A stretch of 64,000 bases of DNA from assembly GCF_042138895.1 (NCBI RefSeq), contig NZ_JBHIKW010000005.1:124001-188000 (forward strand). Direction: 5' to 3'. The notes beneath the pieces were generated by a model that was not told where the DNA came from, did not search any database, and saw only the letters and a list, made by a program, of their open reading frames with translations. A program made the position numbers and the translations under genes. Source of the DNA: Cedecea selenatireducens (GTDB taxonomy: Bacteria; Pseudomonadota; Gammaproteobacteria; Enterobacterales; Enterobacteriaceae). This document shows, piece by piece, positions 8,124 to 17,038 of the stretch; the first letter of the stretch is position 1; each line of letters opens with the position of its first letter.

Positions 8124-9128
8124 CTATTTTGCCAGCGTGGCGACCATAACGGCCTTGATGGTGTGCATCCGATTTTCAGCCTGGTCGAATACGACGCTGT
8201 GGGAAGACTCAAAGACGTCGTCGGTAACCTCCATGCCGCCGTGCAGGTCGAACTCCAGCGCCATTTGCTTGCCCAGCGTGGTTTGATCATCGTGAAACGC
8301 CGGCAGACAGTGCATGAGTTTGACCTGCGGATTGCCGGTTAACGCCAGCATGGCGCTGTTAACCTGGTAAGGACGCAGCAGGGCGATACGCTCGGCCCAC
8401 TTCTCTTTGGCTTCGCCCATCGAAACCCAAACGTCGGTATAGATGAAGTCCGCGCCCTTAACGCCCGCGGCAACGTCTTCGGTTAGAGTGATTTTCCCAC
8501 CGGTTTTTTCGGCCATGGCCCGGCATTCGGCAACGAGTTTTTCGTCCGGCCAGCAGGCTTTCGGCGCCACAAGGCGCAGATCAAGTCCGGTCAGTGCGGC
8601 GGCCTCAAGCATGGAGTTACCCATGTTGTTGCGCGCGTCCCCGGCATACACCAGCGTCATCTCATTCAGGTTTTTGCCCGGCAACTGTTCCTGCATGGTG
8701 AGCAAATCTGCCAGCAGCTGCGTAGGGTGATACTCGTTGGTCAGCCCGTTCCACACCGGCACGCCCGCATAGCTGGCGAGGGTTTCGACGATATCCTGAC
8801 CATAGCCGCGATACTGAATGCCGTCATAAATACGGCCCAGCACGCGTGCCGTATCCTTAATTGATTCTTTATGCCCAATCTGGCTGCCGCTTGGGCCGAG
8901 GTAAGTGACGCGCGCGCCCTGGTCGTAAGCGGCAACTTCGAAAGAGCAGCGAGTACGAGTCGAATCTTTTTCGAAGATGAGCGCAATATTCTTGCCAGTA
9001 AGCTGCTGAATCTCATTTCCTTTTTTCTTATCGCTTTTCAGCCTGGCGGAAAGGACCAGCAATTCGTTAAGTTGAGCAGGGGTAAAATCGAGCAGCTTAA
9101 GAAAATTTTTCTGATAGAAGTGACTCAT
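8124..9128 (-). CDS. argI: Ornithine carbamoyltransferase, biosynthetic (ArgF/ArgI)
   Basis: 334 residues from the ATG at 9128 (MSHFYQKNFLKLLDF), chosen over an upstream ATG because GAGGAAA precedes it and it matches the E. coli ArgI start. Catalytic segments: FEKDSTRTRCSFE, YHPTQLLADLLTM, DARNNMGNS and HCLPAFHDDQT. It makes citrulline from ornithine and carbamoyl phosphate in arginine synthesis and is very close to E. coli ArgI. Two ARG boxes overlap its promoter region, indicating ArgR repression. It has its own terminator and is not part of the arc operon. Confidence 0.97.
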   Translation of the reverse strand: MSHFYQKNFLKLLDFTPAQLNELLVLSARLKSDKKKGNEIQQLTGKNIALIFEKDSTRTRCSFEVAAYDQGARVTYLGPSGSQIGHKESIKDTARVLGRIYDGIQYRGYGQDIVETLASYAGVPVWNGLTNEYHPTQLLADLLTMQEQLPGKNLNEMTLVYAGDARNNMGNSMLEAAALTGLDLRLVAPKACWPDEKLVAECRAMAEKTGGKITLTEDVAAGVKGADFIYTDVWVSMGEAKEKWAERIALLRPYQVNSAMLALTGNPQVKLMHCLPAFHDDQTTLGKQMALEFDLHGGMEVTDDVFESSHSVVFDQAENRMHTIKAVMVATLAK

Positions 9129-9154
9129 TTTTTCCTCGCGTGGCACAAGCCTTT

Positions 9155-9193
9155 ATTGAATTAAAATTCAATTTATATGTATGAATATTCAAT
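9155..9193. promoter_or_regulatory. Tandem ARG boxes (ArgR operator)
   Basis: Two 18-base boxes separated by three bases. Box 1 (9155-9172) is ATTGAATTAAAATTCAAT, a full match to WNTGAATWWWWATTCANW. Box 2 (9176-9193) keeps the right half GAATATTCAAT with two mismatches in its left half. Paired boxes three bases apart upstream of argF/I are the known ArgR hexamer target. Confidence 0.9.
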
Positions 9194-9291
9194 TGCAACC
9201 CCGCGAGTTAAAACTTTGCCGTGAAAGGTGGAGGCAAACCCCGGCGTGTGTGAAAATGAGAGTATCTGCCTACACATTTGAGGAAAGGGCC

Positions 9292-9720
9292 ATGGCAAAT
9301 CCAGAACAGCTGGAAGAACAGCGCGAAGAAACACGTTTAATCATTGAGGAACTGCTGGACGACGGTAGCGATCCGGACGCGTTGTACACCATCGAACACC
9401 ACCTTTCTGCGGATGATTTCGAAACGCTGGAGAAAGCCGCCGTTGAAGCTTTCAAGCTGGGTTATGAAGTCACCGACCCGGAAGAGCTGGAAGTTGAAGA
9501 AGGCGATACCGTCATCTGCTGCGACATTCTGAGCGAATGCGCGCTGAACGCTGAACTGATCGGTGCCCAGGTTGAACAGCTGCTGAATCTGGCAGAGAAA
9601 TTCGGCGTGGAATACGACGGCTGGGGCACCTACTTCGAAGACCCGAACGGCGAAGAGGGTGAGGAAGGCGAAGAAGGCGACGAATATCAGGACGAAGACG
9701 ACGACGGCGTGCGTCACTAA
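9292..9720 (+). CDS. rraB: Ribonuclease E inhibitor RraB
   Basis: 142 residues from the ATG at 9292 (MANPEQLEEQREETRLII), with GAGGAAAGGG upstream; the open frame extends further up, but through the ARG boxes. It has the RraB pattern with a very acidic C-terminal tail (EEGEEGEEGDEYQDEDDD). RraB binds RNase E and modulates mRNA decay. It is divergent from argI, as in E. coli (yjgD). Apart from the long acidic tail, nothing unusual is seen. Confidence 0.95.
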   Translation: MANPEQLEEQREETRLIIEELLDDGSDPDALYTIEHHLSADDFETLEKAAVEAFKLGYEVTDPEELEVEEGDTVICCDILSECALNAELIGAQVEQLLNLAEKFGVEYDGWGTYFEDPNGEEGEEGEEGDEYQDEDDDGVRH

Positions 9721-9767
9721 AAGTAAGCGGTGCAGCGGCGTTCGGCCGCTGCGCTTCAGGATACCTC

Positions 9768-10529
9768 ATGGACTACCAGCAACTCCTCTCCCCGATAAAC
9801 CAATTCCTGCTGTGCCCAACGCCCGAAGCGTGGATTCAAAAAGCCCGTCGCCCGGAAAATCTGCCCCTGCTGTTAACCGACCATATGATTTGCGAACTGA
9901 AAGCCGCGCAAACCGCGATGCTGTTCGTCCGTAAATACGTTGCCGATAAAGAAGGTTCGCAGGCGCTGCTGGCCTGGCTGCAGCCCTATGAGGCTTTTGC
10001 TTTTCGCGATGGTGAAGAGCCCGATTTTCTGGCGCTTCATAAAGGCCTGAACAAAAGCATCATGCCGAAAACGAAGCACGGCTGGGGGCAGCAGCTTATC
10101 GACAGCATGGTATTGCTGATCAAAGAAGAGCTGCACCATTTTTGGCAGGTGCGGGAAATCATGATTGCCCGTAACATCCCGTACGCCAAAATCACCGCCA
10201 GCCGCTACGCTAAAGGTTTACTGAGTGAAACCCGCACTCATGAACCGCTGATGTTGGTCGATAAGCTTATCTGCGGGGCTTACATTGAAGCGCGGTCTTG
10301 TGAACGATTTGCCGCGCTGGCGCCGCACCTGGACGATGAATTACAGCGTTTTTACCTGTCGCTGCTGCGTTCCGAAGCTCGGCATTATCAGGATTATTTA
10401 ACGCTGGCAGAACAGATTGCCGGGGGCGATATCAGCGAACGCGTTCGCTTTTTTGGCCACGTCGAGGCTGAACTAATCCAAAGCCACGACGACGAGTTTC
10501 GTTTTCACAGCGGCGTGCCCGCAGACTAG
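9768..10529 (+). CDS. miaE: tRNA 2-methylthio-N6-isopentenyl adenosine(37) hydroxylase MiaE
   Basis: 253 residues. It has the ferritin-like diiron pattern of MiaE, with the iron ligand clusters KEELHHFWQVRE (about 122-133) and SEARHYQDY (about 203-211). It hydroxylates ms2i6A at position 37 of tRNAs using O2. It is present in Salmonella but missing from E. coli K-12, where rraB is followed by yjgM. It lies 47 bases after rraB and 11 bases before the next gene, so the three may share a transcript. Confidence 0.93.
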   Translation: MDYQQLLSPINQFLLCPTPEAWIQKARRPENLPLLLTDHMICELKAAQTAMLFVRKYVADKEGSQALLAWLQPYEAFAFRDGEEPDFLALHKGLNKSIMPKTKHGWGQQLIDSMVLLIKEELHHFWQVREIMIARNIPYAKITASRYAKGLLSETRTHEPLMLVDKLICGAYIEARSCERFAALAPHLDDELQRFYLSLLRSEARHYQDYLTLAEQIAGGDISERVRFFGHVEAELIQSHDDEFRFHSGVPAD

Positions 10530-10540
10530 AAGGATGAACC

Positions 10541-11356
10541 ATGAACTGGACCCACGTCATTATTGCAGGCTATGTCGGCGCCGCGATCGCCGCAGTGGTG
10601 GCGATATTTCGAAAGAAGGGCTGGGTCGGCAAAGTGGGCGCGGTGGTCATTGCGCTGGTCGCCATCATGGCGTGGAACATCCTTGACGTAAAATATCTGA
10701 TTCCACGCGACAGATCCGGGCAGGAACTGGCCGAACTTGACGATGCTATGGCCCGGATGCCGGTTTACCAGGTGCTGAAGGAACAGGAGCCCGCGCTGTG
10801 GATGTCTATTCGCCAGCAGGCGGTGGAGATGCACCGGCAGGGGAAAACCGAGCAGGAGGTTATCGACACCATCCAGCCGCAAATCCTCGCCGTGGAGATG
10901 AAGCGTCTGCAAAGCGCGACGGATGACAACGTGGTGGCGTTTATGCAGGTGAACATGCAGCAAACGGCGATGGTGCAGAAGTCCAGCGATGACGCCTGTT
11001 TCCGCTTCCTGTTCCCGGGCGTGAAGGGCGGGATCAACTCCCCGAAAATCTTGCCTCGCGACGTGACGATGCGCCGTATGCAGGTGGATGCGGCGATGAT
11101 GCGCTCCGCCTACGGCCCGGACAAACACAGCGTCACCGACGCCGAACGCGAACAGGCACGGCAGGACATTCAGCCTATCGTCCGGCAATTGACGAAGCGC
11201 TACGGCAGCGATCTGCAGCTGATGTCCGAGCCGCACAAAGCGGTGGGCAAAGAGGGGCTGGTCTGTAATCAGGTGCAGGAACTGTGGCGCAACGTGCTGC
11301 AGCTTCCTCCGGCCCGTGCGGCCGGGATTATCCGCCTGTCGGTTGCGCTGGAGTAG
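10541..11356 (+). CDS. Conserved membrane-anchored protein of unknown function
   Basis: 271 residues, not recognised. Two hydrophobic segments at the N-terminus (about 5-22 and 30-47) suggest a double-spanning anchor. The remaining ~220 residues are soluble, rich in Met and Gln, with one notable cysteine in DDACFRFLFPG and another near the C-terminus (GLVCNQVQ). It starts 11 bases after miaE with an AAGGA site, so it is probably co-transcribed. GC content and codon use look like the backbone, not like the island. No catalytic motif is visible. Confidence 0.7.
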   Translation: MNWTHVIIAGYVGAAIAAVVAIFRKKGWVGKVGAVVIALVAIMAWNILDVKYLIPRDRSGQELAELDDAMARMPVYQVLKEQEPALWMSIRQQAVEMHRQGKTEQEVIDTIQPQILAVEMKRLQSATDDNVVAFMQVNMQQTAMVQKSSDDACFRFLFPGVKGGINSPKILPRDVTMRRMQVDAAMMRSAYGPDKHSVTDAEREQARQDIQPIVRQLTKRYGSDLQLMSEPHKAVGKEGLVCNQVQELWRNVLQLPPARAAGIIRLSVALE

Positions 11357-11448
11357 CCCGCTGCGCAGCCTCAAAATCGCTTAAGACTTGAACAGTCACG
11401 CGCTTATCGCTAAGGTATGCGCGTTTTTTTACCTTCCTGGAAAGCATC

Positions 11449-12039
11449 ATGACCGCCATTGCCCTTATCGACGACCACCTTATCGTCCGCTCCGGCTTTG
11501 CCCAACTTCTTGGGCTCGAGGCTGATTTTCATGTTGTGGCCGAGTTTGGTTCAGGGCGCGAGGCGCTGGCGGGATTGCCGGGGCACGGCGTGCAGGTTTG
11601 CATCTGCGATATCTCGATGCCGGATATTTCCGGGCTGGAGTTGCTTAGCCAACTGCCGAAAGGGATGGCGATCATCATGCTGTCGGTGCACGACAGCCCG
11701 GCGCTGGTGGAGCAGGCGCTGAACGCCGGGGCGCGCGGCTTTTTATCCAAACGCTGCAGCCCGGACGAACTGATTGCTGCCGTGCGCACCGTGGCGACGG
11801 GCGGCTGCTACCTGACGCCGGATATCGCCATGAAGCTGGCGGCCGGGCGGCAGGATCCGCTGACGAAGCGCGAGCGGCAGGTCGCGGAAAAGCTGGCGCA
11901 GGGCATGGCGGTTAAAGAGATTGCTACCGAGCTGGGGCTGTCGCCGAAGACCGTGCACGTGCACCGCGCCAACCTGATGGAAAAGCTCGACGTCAGCAAC
12001 GATGTGGCGCTGGCGCGGCGTCTGTTTGACGGTTGGTAA
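11449..12039 (+). CDS. uhpA: Response regulator UhpA
   Basis: 196 residues. The receiver domain (1-120) has the phospho-acceptor Asp54 in CICDISMPD and the switch lysine in GFLSKRC. The C-terminal LuxR/FixJ helix-turn-helix is at about 135-190 (LTKRERQVAEKLAQGMAVKEIA). Phosphorylated UhpA activates uhpT when external glucose-6-phosphate is sensed through UhpC/UhpB. Its stop codon overlaps the uhpB start by one base. Confidence 0.97.
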   Translation: MTAIALIDDHLIVRSGFAQLLGLEADFHVVAEFGSGREALAGLPGHGVQVCICDISMPDISGLELLSQLPKGMAIIMLSVHDSPALVEQALNAGARGFLSKRCSPDELIAAVRTVATGGCYLTPDIAMKLAAGRQDPLTKRERQVAEKLAQGMAVKEIATELGLSPKTVHVHRANLMEKLDVSNDVALARRLFDGW

Positions 12040-13541
12040 TGCGGACTTTCCTCTCCCGGCTGATCGCCGTTATCGCCAGTTTCTTTATCTTCTCAGCCGG
12101 CTGGTTTTGCCTGTGGAGCATTAGCCTGCATCTGGTGGAAAGGCCCGAGCTGGCGGTGCTGCTGTTTCCCTTTGGGCTGCGTTTAGGACTGATGCTGCAA
12201 TGCCCGCGCGGCTACTGGCCGGTTCTGCTGGGTGCAGAATGGCTGATGCTGGCCTGGCTCGCGCAGGAAGTGGCCCTGGCCCATCTGCCGCTGTTGATGC
12301 TGGGCGGGGTGCTCACCGTCGTGCCGGTGGCGCTGATTTCCCGCTATCGCCATCAGCGTGACTGGCGCACCCTGCTGCGGCAAGGTGCGGCGCTTATCGC
12401 CGCCGCGCTGCTCCAGTCGCTACCGTGGCTGGGCCAGGGGCAAGAATCCCTCAATGCGCTATTGCTGACGCTGACCGGTGGCTTAACGCTGGCGCCGACC
12501 TGCCTGGTGCTCTGGCACTACCTGACCAGCACCGTCTGGCAGCCTCTCGGTCCGGCGCTGGTTTCCCAGCCGGTCAACTGGCGCGGGCGTCACCTGATTT
12601 GGTATTTGCTGCTGTTTGCCGTCAGCCTCTGGCTACAGCTGGGTTTGCCCGCCGAACTTTCCCGTTTTACGCCGTTCTGCCTCGCGCTACCGATTATCGC
12701 CCTGGCCTGGCACTACGGCTGGCAGGGGGCGCTGATTGCTACCCTGATGAACGCCATTGCGCTGATAGCCAGCCAGACCTGGCACGATCATCCGGTGGAT
12801 CTGCTGCTGTCGCTGCTGGCACAAAGCCTGACCGGGCTGTTACTGGGGGCGGGGATCCAGCGTTTGCGCGAGCTTAACCAGTCGCTGCAAACGGAGCTGG
12901 CGCGGAATCGCCGCCTGGCCGAACGCCTGCTGGAAACCGAAGAGAGCGTACGGCGGGAAGTGGCGCGCGAGCTGCACGACGATATCGGGCAGACGATCAC
13001 GGCGATCCGCACCCAGGCCGGTATCGTCCAGCGTCAGGCGCCGGAAAACGAAGGCGTGAAGCGCAGCGGGGCGCATATCGAACAGCTTTCGCTTGGCGTT
13101 TATGACTCGGTTCGTCGCCTGCTGGGGCGCTTGCGTCCGCGCCAGCTGGATGATTTGTCCCTTGAGCAGGCCGTACGCTCCCTGATGCGTGAAATGGAGC
13201 TCGAAAGCCGCGGCATCGTCGGCCATATCGACTGGCAAATCGATGAGCCCCTGCTTAGCGAAGGGCAGCGCGTGACGCTGTTCCGCGTGTGCCAGGAAGG
13301 GCTCAACAACATCGTGAAGCACGCCAGCGCCAGCGCGGTAACCCTGCAGGGCTGGCAGCAGGCAGAGCGGCTGATGCTGGTGATTGAAGATGACGGCAGC
13401 GGTTTGCCGCCGGGGTCCGGGCAGCAGGGCTTTGGGCTTACCGGGATGCGCGAACGCGTCACGGCGCTGGGCGGAACGTTCGCGATTTCCTGCACTCACG
13501 GCACGCGCGTCAGCGTTAGCCTGCCATTGCGCTATCTCTAA
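12039..13541 (+). CDS. uhpB: Sensor histidine kinase UhpB
   Basis: 500 residues from the ATG at 12039 (MRTFLSRLIAVIASFF), exactly the E. coli length. The N-terminal half is a multi-span membrane domain. The cytoplasmic kinase has the H-box RELHDDIGQT with His313, and the ATP-binding NIVKHA (N-box) and DDGSGLPPG (G1) motifs. It phosphorylates UhpA when UhpC reports glucose-6-phosphate. One-base overlap with uhpA points to coupled translation. Confidence 0.97.
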   Translation: MRTFLSRLIAVIASFFIFSAGWFCLWSISLHLVERPELAVLLFPFGLRLGLMLQCPRGYWPVLLGAEWLMLAWLAQEVALAHLPLLMLGGVLTVVPVALISRYRHQRDWRTLLRQGAALIAAALLQSLPWLGQGQESLNALLLTLTGGLTLAPTCLVLWHYLTSTVWQPLGPALVSQPVNWRGRHLIWYLLLFAVSLWLQLGLPAELSRFTPFCLALPIIALAWHYGWQGALIATLMNAIALIASQTWHDHPVDLLLSLLAQSLTGLLLGAGIQRLRELNQSLQTELARNRRLAERLLETEESVRREVARELHDDIGQTITAIRTQAGIVQRQAPENEGVKRSGAHIEQLSLGVYDSVRRLLGRLRPRQLDDLSLEQAVRSLMREMELESRGIVGHIDWQIDEPLLSEGQRVTLFRVCQEGLNNIVKHASASAVTLQGWQQAERLMLVIEDDGSGLPPGSGQQGFGLTGMRERVTALGGTFAISCTHGTRVSVSLPLRYL

Positions 13542-13550
13542 GGGGCAAGC

Positions 13551-14879
13551 ATGTTCAGTTTTTTAAAAGTACCGCCCAGCGTCGCGCCGCTTAGCGACAA
13601 AAGTGAGATTGATGCCCGCTACCGCTACTGGCGCCGTCATATCCTGATAACTATCTGGCTAGGCTATGCGCTGTTTTACTTTACCCGCAAAAGCTTTAAC
13701 GCCGCCGCGCCGGAAATCCTCGCCACCGGCGTGATGGAGCGCACCGATATCGGCCTGCTGGCGACGCTGTTTTACATCACCTACGGCCTGTCGAAGTTCT
13801 TCTCCGGGATCGTCAGCGACTTCTCCAATGCCCGTTACTTTATGGGCATCGGGCTGATAGCCACCGGCATCGTGAATATCCTGTTTGGCTTCTCGACCTC
13901 GCTTTGGGCGTTTGCGCTGCTGTGGGCGCTGAACGCCTTTTTCCAGGGCTGGGGATCGCCGGTCTGCGCCCGCCTGCTGACGGCGTGGTATTCCCGCAGC
14001 GAGCGCGGCGGCTGGTGGGCGGTATGGAACACGGCGCACAACGTGGGCGGGGCGTTAATCCCCATCATCATGGGCGCAGCGGCGTTACAGTACGGCTGGC
14101 GCGTCGGGATGATGATTGCAGGCGGGCTGGCGATTATCGCCGGGCTGTTTCTGTGCTGGCGGCTGCGCGACAGGCCGCAAACCGTGGGCTTACCGGCGGT
14201 CGGCGACTGGCAGCATGACGAGCTGGAAATCGCCCAGCAGCAGGAAGGTGCAGGGCTGACGCGCAAAGAAATCCTCTACAAGTACGTGTTGGTTAACCCT
14301 TATATCTGGCTGCTGTCCCTGTGTTACGTGCTGGTGTACGTGGTGAGGGCGGCTATCAACGACTGGGGCAATCTTTATATGTCGGAGACGCTCGGCGTCG
14401 GGCTGGTTACCGCCAACTCGGCGGTGACGATGTTTGAGCTGGGCGGATTTATCGGCGCGCTGGTGGCGGGCTGGGGTTCGGACAAACTGTTCAACGGCAA
14501 TCGCGGGCCGATGAACCTGATCTTCGCCGCCGGGATTCTGCTTTCCGTTGGCTCGCTGTGGCTGATGCCTTTTGCCAGCTACGTGATGCAGGCGGCCTGC
14601 TTCTTTACCACCGGCTTCTTCGTCTTTGGCCCGCAGATGTTGATTGGCATGGCGGCGGCCGAGTGCTCGCACAAAGAGGCGGCGGGGGCGGCCACGGGGT
14701 TTGTCGGGCTGTTTGCCTACCTGGGGGCATCGCTTTCCGGCTGGCCGCTGGCGCGGGTGATCGATATCTGGCACTGGAACGGCTTCTTCGCGGTGATCGC
14801 GATAGCCGCCGGGATATCGGCTTTGCTGCTGCTGCCGTTTTTAAACGCCCAGGCGCCGCGCGCCGCCAGCGAAGCGTGA
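13551..14879 (+). CDS. uhpC: Hexose-phosphate sensor protein UhpC
   Basis: 442 residues, major facilitator superfamily (organophosphate:phosphate antiporter branch). It has twelve membrane spans and motifs such as YFTRKSFNAAAPE, FFQGWGSPVCARLLTAW and VWNTAHNVGG. It is related to UhpT but acts as the receptor that signals external glucose-6-phosphate to UhpB. It lies nine bases after uhpB in the same operon. The match to E. coli UhpC over its length makes the sensor role more likely than a second transporter. Confidence 0.95.
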   Translation: MFSFLKVPPSVAPLSDKSEIDARYRYWRRHILITIWLGYALFYFTRKSFNAAAPEILATGVMERTDIGLLATLFYITYGLSKFFSGIVSDFSNARYFMGIGLIATGIVNILFGFSTSLWAFALLWALNAFFQGWGSPVCARLLTAWYSRSERGGWWAVWNTAHNVGGALIPIIMGAAALQYGWRVGMMIAGGLAIIAGLFLCWRLRDRPQTVGLPAVGDWQHDELEIAQQQEGAGLTRKEILYKYVLVNPYIWLLSLCYVLVYVVRAAINDWGNLYMSETLGVGLVTANSAVTMFELGGFIGALVAGWGSDKLFNGNRGPMNLIFAAGILLSVGSLWLMPFASYVMQAACFFTTGFFVFGPQMLIGMAAAECSHKEAAGAATGFVGLFAYLGASLSGWPLARVIDIWHWNGFFAVIAIAAGISALLLLPFLNAQAPRAASEA

Positions 14880-14933
14880 TGCATCTCACCCTTTTGCCCC
14901 AAGAAGGGCAAAACTAAGAAATATTCCCGGTTC

Positions 14934-14979
14934 GGCCTGGATGCTGTCTCAGGCCAGTTTGCTCGCTGATTTTTACAAT
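14934..14979 (+). promoter_or_regulatory. uhpT promoter with candidate UhpA operator
   Basis: A perfect inverted repeat GGCCTG-N10-CAGGCC spans 14934-14955, fitting a dimeric UhpA site. A TACAAT -10 element lies at 14974-14979 with no good -35, as expected of an activator-dependent promoter. The uhpT ATG is 39 bases further on. Confidence 0.65.
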
Positions 14980-15017
14980 GCCTGCCATTAAGCAGGTATT
15001 CATATCAGGAGTCATCC

Positions 15018-16409
15018 ATGCTGGCCTTTCTAAACCAGGTGCGCAAGCCCACCCTGGATCTGCCGCTCGAAGTGCGGCGCAAAATGTGGTTCAAACCGTT
15101 TATGCAGTCGTATCTGGTGGTGTTTATTGGCTACCTGACGATGTACCTGATCCGCAAAAACTTTAACATCGCCCAGAACGACATGATCTCCACCTACGGG
15201 CTGAGCATGACGCAGCTGGGGATGATCGGCCTTGGCTTCTCCATCACCTACGGCGTGGGCAAAACGCTGGTTTCGTATTACGCGGATGGGAAGAACACCA
15301 AGCAGTTCCTGCCGTTTATGCTGATCCTTTCCGCCATCTGCATGCTCGGCTTCAGCGCCAGCATGGGCGCGGGTTCGGTTAGCCTGTTCCTGATGATCGC
15401 CTTCTACGCGCTGAGCGGCTTCTTCCAGAGCACCGGCGGGTCGTGCAGCTATTCGACCATCACCAAATGGACGCCACGCCGCAAGCGCGGCAGCTACCTG
15501 GGTATGTGGAACATCTCCCACAACCTCGGCGGCGCAGGCGCGGCCGGTGTGGCCCTGTTTGGCGCGAACTACCTGTTTGACGGCCACGTCATCGGGATGT
15601 TTATCTTCCCGTCCATTATTGCGCTGATTGTTGGCTTTATTGCCCTGCGCTACGGCAGCGACTCCCCGGAGTCTTACGGTCTCGGCACCGCAGAAGAGCT
15701 GTTTGGCGAAGAGGTCAGCGAAGAAGATAAAGAAGCCGAAGATAACTCGATGACCAAATGGCAGATCTTTGTTGAATATGTGCTGAAAAACAAAGTGATC
15801 TGGCTGCTGTGCTTCTCCAACATCTTCCTGTACGTGGTGCGCATCGGCATCGACCAGTGGTCCACCGTGTACGCCTTCCAGGAGCTGAAGCTCTCCAAAG
15901 AAGTGGCGATTCAGGGCTTCACCCTGTTTGAAGTGGGCGCGCTGGTTGGCACCCTGCTGTGGGGCTGGTTGTCTGACCTCGCCAACGGCCGCCGTGCGCT
16001 GGTGGCCTGCGTTGCGCTGGCATTGATCATTGCTACGCTGGGCGTGTATCAGCATGCGAGCAACCAGTACGTTTACCTGGCGTCGCTGTTCGCGCTTGGT
16101 TTCCTGGTCTTCGGGCCGCAGCTGCTGATTGGCGTGGCCGCCGTGGGCTTCGTACCTAAGAAAGCCATCGGTGCAGCAGACGGCATCAAGGGCACCTTCG
16201 CTTACCTGATTGGCGACAGCTTTGCCAAGCTGGGCCTGGGGATGATTGCCGACGGCACGCCGATTTTCGGCCTGACCGGCTGGGCGGGCACCTTTGCCGC
16301 GCTCGATGCTGCCGCAATCGGCTGTATTGTGCTGATGGCCATCGTGGCGATATTTGAAGAGCGTAAAATTCGCCGTGAGAAAAAAATCCAGCAGCTGAAG
16401 ATAGCCTAA
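15018..16409 (+). CDS. uhpT: Hexose-6-phosphate:phosphate antiporter UhpT
   Basis: 463 residues, the E. coli length. It is an MFS antiporter of the inner membrane: twelve hydrophobic spans, YLTMYLIRKNFNIAQNDMI in the first span region, FFQSTGGSCSYSTITKWTPR and MWNISHNLGGAG as conserved loops. It imports glucose-6-phosphate and similar sugars against phosphate and is also the route for fosfomycin. An AGGAG site precedes the ATG. It is separated from uhpC by a regulated promoter and ends in a strong terminator. Confidence 0.97.
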   Translation: MLAFLNQVRKPTLDLPLEVRRKMWFKPFMQSYLVVFIGYLTMYLIRKNFNIAQNDMISTYGLSMTQLGMIGLGFSITYGVGKTLVSYYADGKNTKQFLPFMLILSAICMLGFSASMGAGSVSLFLMIAFYALSGFFQSTGGSCSYSTITKWTPRRKRGSYLGMWNISHNLGGAGAAGVALFGANYLFDGHVIGMFIFPSIIALIVGFIALRYGSDSPESYGLGTAEELFGEEVSEEDKEAEDNSMTKWQIFVEYVLKNKVIWLLCFSNIFLYVVRIGIDQWSTVYAFQELKLSKEVAIQGFTLFEVGALVGTLLWGWLSDLANGRRALVACVALALIIATLGVYQHASNQYVYLASLFALGFLVFGPQLLIGVAAVGFVPKKAIGAADGIKGTFAYLIGDSFAKLGLGMIADGTPIFGLTGWAGTFAALDAAAIGCIVLMAIVAIFEERKIRREKKIQQLKIA

Positions 16410-16429
16410 GCGTCCTGGTGAACGCTTCC

Positions 16430-16455
16430 AGCCCGGCATAACGCCGGGCTTTTTT
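16430..16455 (+). terminator. uhpT terminator
   Basis: Stem AGCCCGGC / GCCGGGCT with a five-base loop and six T, 20 bases past the uhpT stop codon. Confidence 0.9.
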
Positions 16456-16565
16456 ATGCCTGCGGTTAACCCCGGCGTGAGGCATTACGGAGAAAAGTGA
16501 TTGCGCTATACTGCCCGGCATTCATTGCTAGCAAATTGTCGTCAAGCTGCCGGGTATCTAACTTT

Positions 16566-17018
16566 ATGATTTGGATTATGTTGGCCACGCTATGTGTGGT
16601 GTTTGTTGTCGGCTTTCGGGTACTAACCTCTGACTCCCGACGGGCGATCCGCCGGCTGAGTGAGCGGCTGGGGATCGATGTGGTGCCGGTTGAGTCGATG
16701 ATCGATCAGATGGGGAAAGCGCAGGGCGACGCGTTTTTGCAGTATCTACACCGCCCGGACGAGTCTCATCTGCAAAATGCCGCTCAGGTGCTGCTTGTCT
16801 GGCAGATGGTGATTGTGGACGGCAGCGATCAAAATCTCCAGCAGTGGTACCGGAGGCTGCAAAAGGCCCGGCTTGCCACGCCGATAACCGACGCTCAGGT
16901 TCGCCTGGCGCTGGGCTTTTTACGTGAAATGGAGCCGGATAAGTCAGATATTAGCGCCTTTCAGCTGCGCTATAACGGCTACTTCCAGCCTGAAGATGGC
17001 GTCCACTGGCTGCACTGA
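16566..17018 (+). CDS. yicN: DUF1198 family protein YicN
   Basis: 150 residues from the ATG at 16566 (MIWIMLATLCVVFVVGFRVL), which starts the hydrophobic anchor; an upstream in-frame ATG runs through the promoter region. After the single N-terminal span comes a helical domain with RRLSERLGIDVVPVESMIDQ and FLQYLHRPDESHL, as recalled for E. coli YicN. Function unknown. In E. coli yicN lies in the uhpT neighbourhood, so it appears to have moved, or stayed, together with the uhp block. Confidence 0.85.
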   Translation: MIWIMLATLCVVFVVGFRVLTSDSRRAIRRLSERLGIDVVPVESMIDQMGKAQGDAFLQYLHRPDESHLQNAAQVLLVWQMVIVDGSDQNLQQWYRRLQKARLATPITDAQVRLALGFLREMEPDKSDISAFQLRYNGYFQPEDGVHWLH

Positions 17019-17038
17019 GACTCGTTTTTGCGCTGTGA

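Noticed and set aside
15030..16439. 469-residue open frame on the minus strand
   Set aside because: Shadow of uhpT and its terminator; composition rich in His, Arg and Gln as usual for antisense frames.
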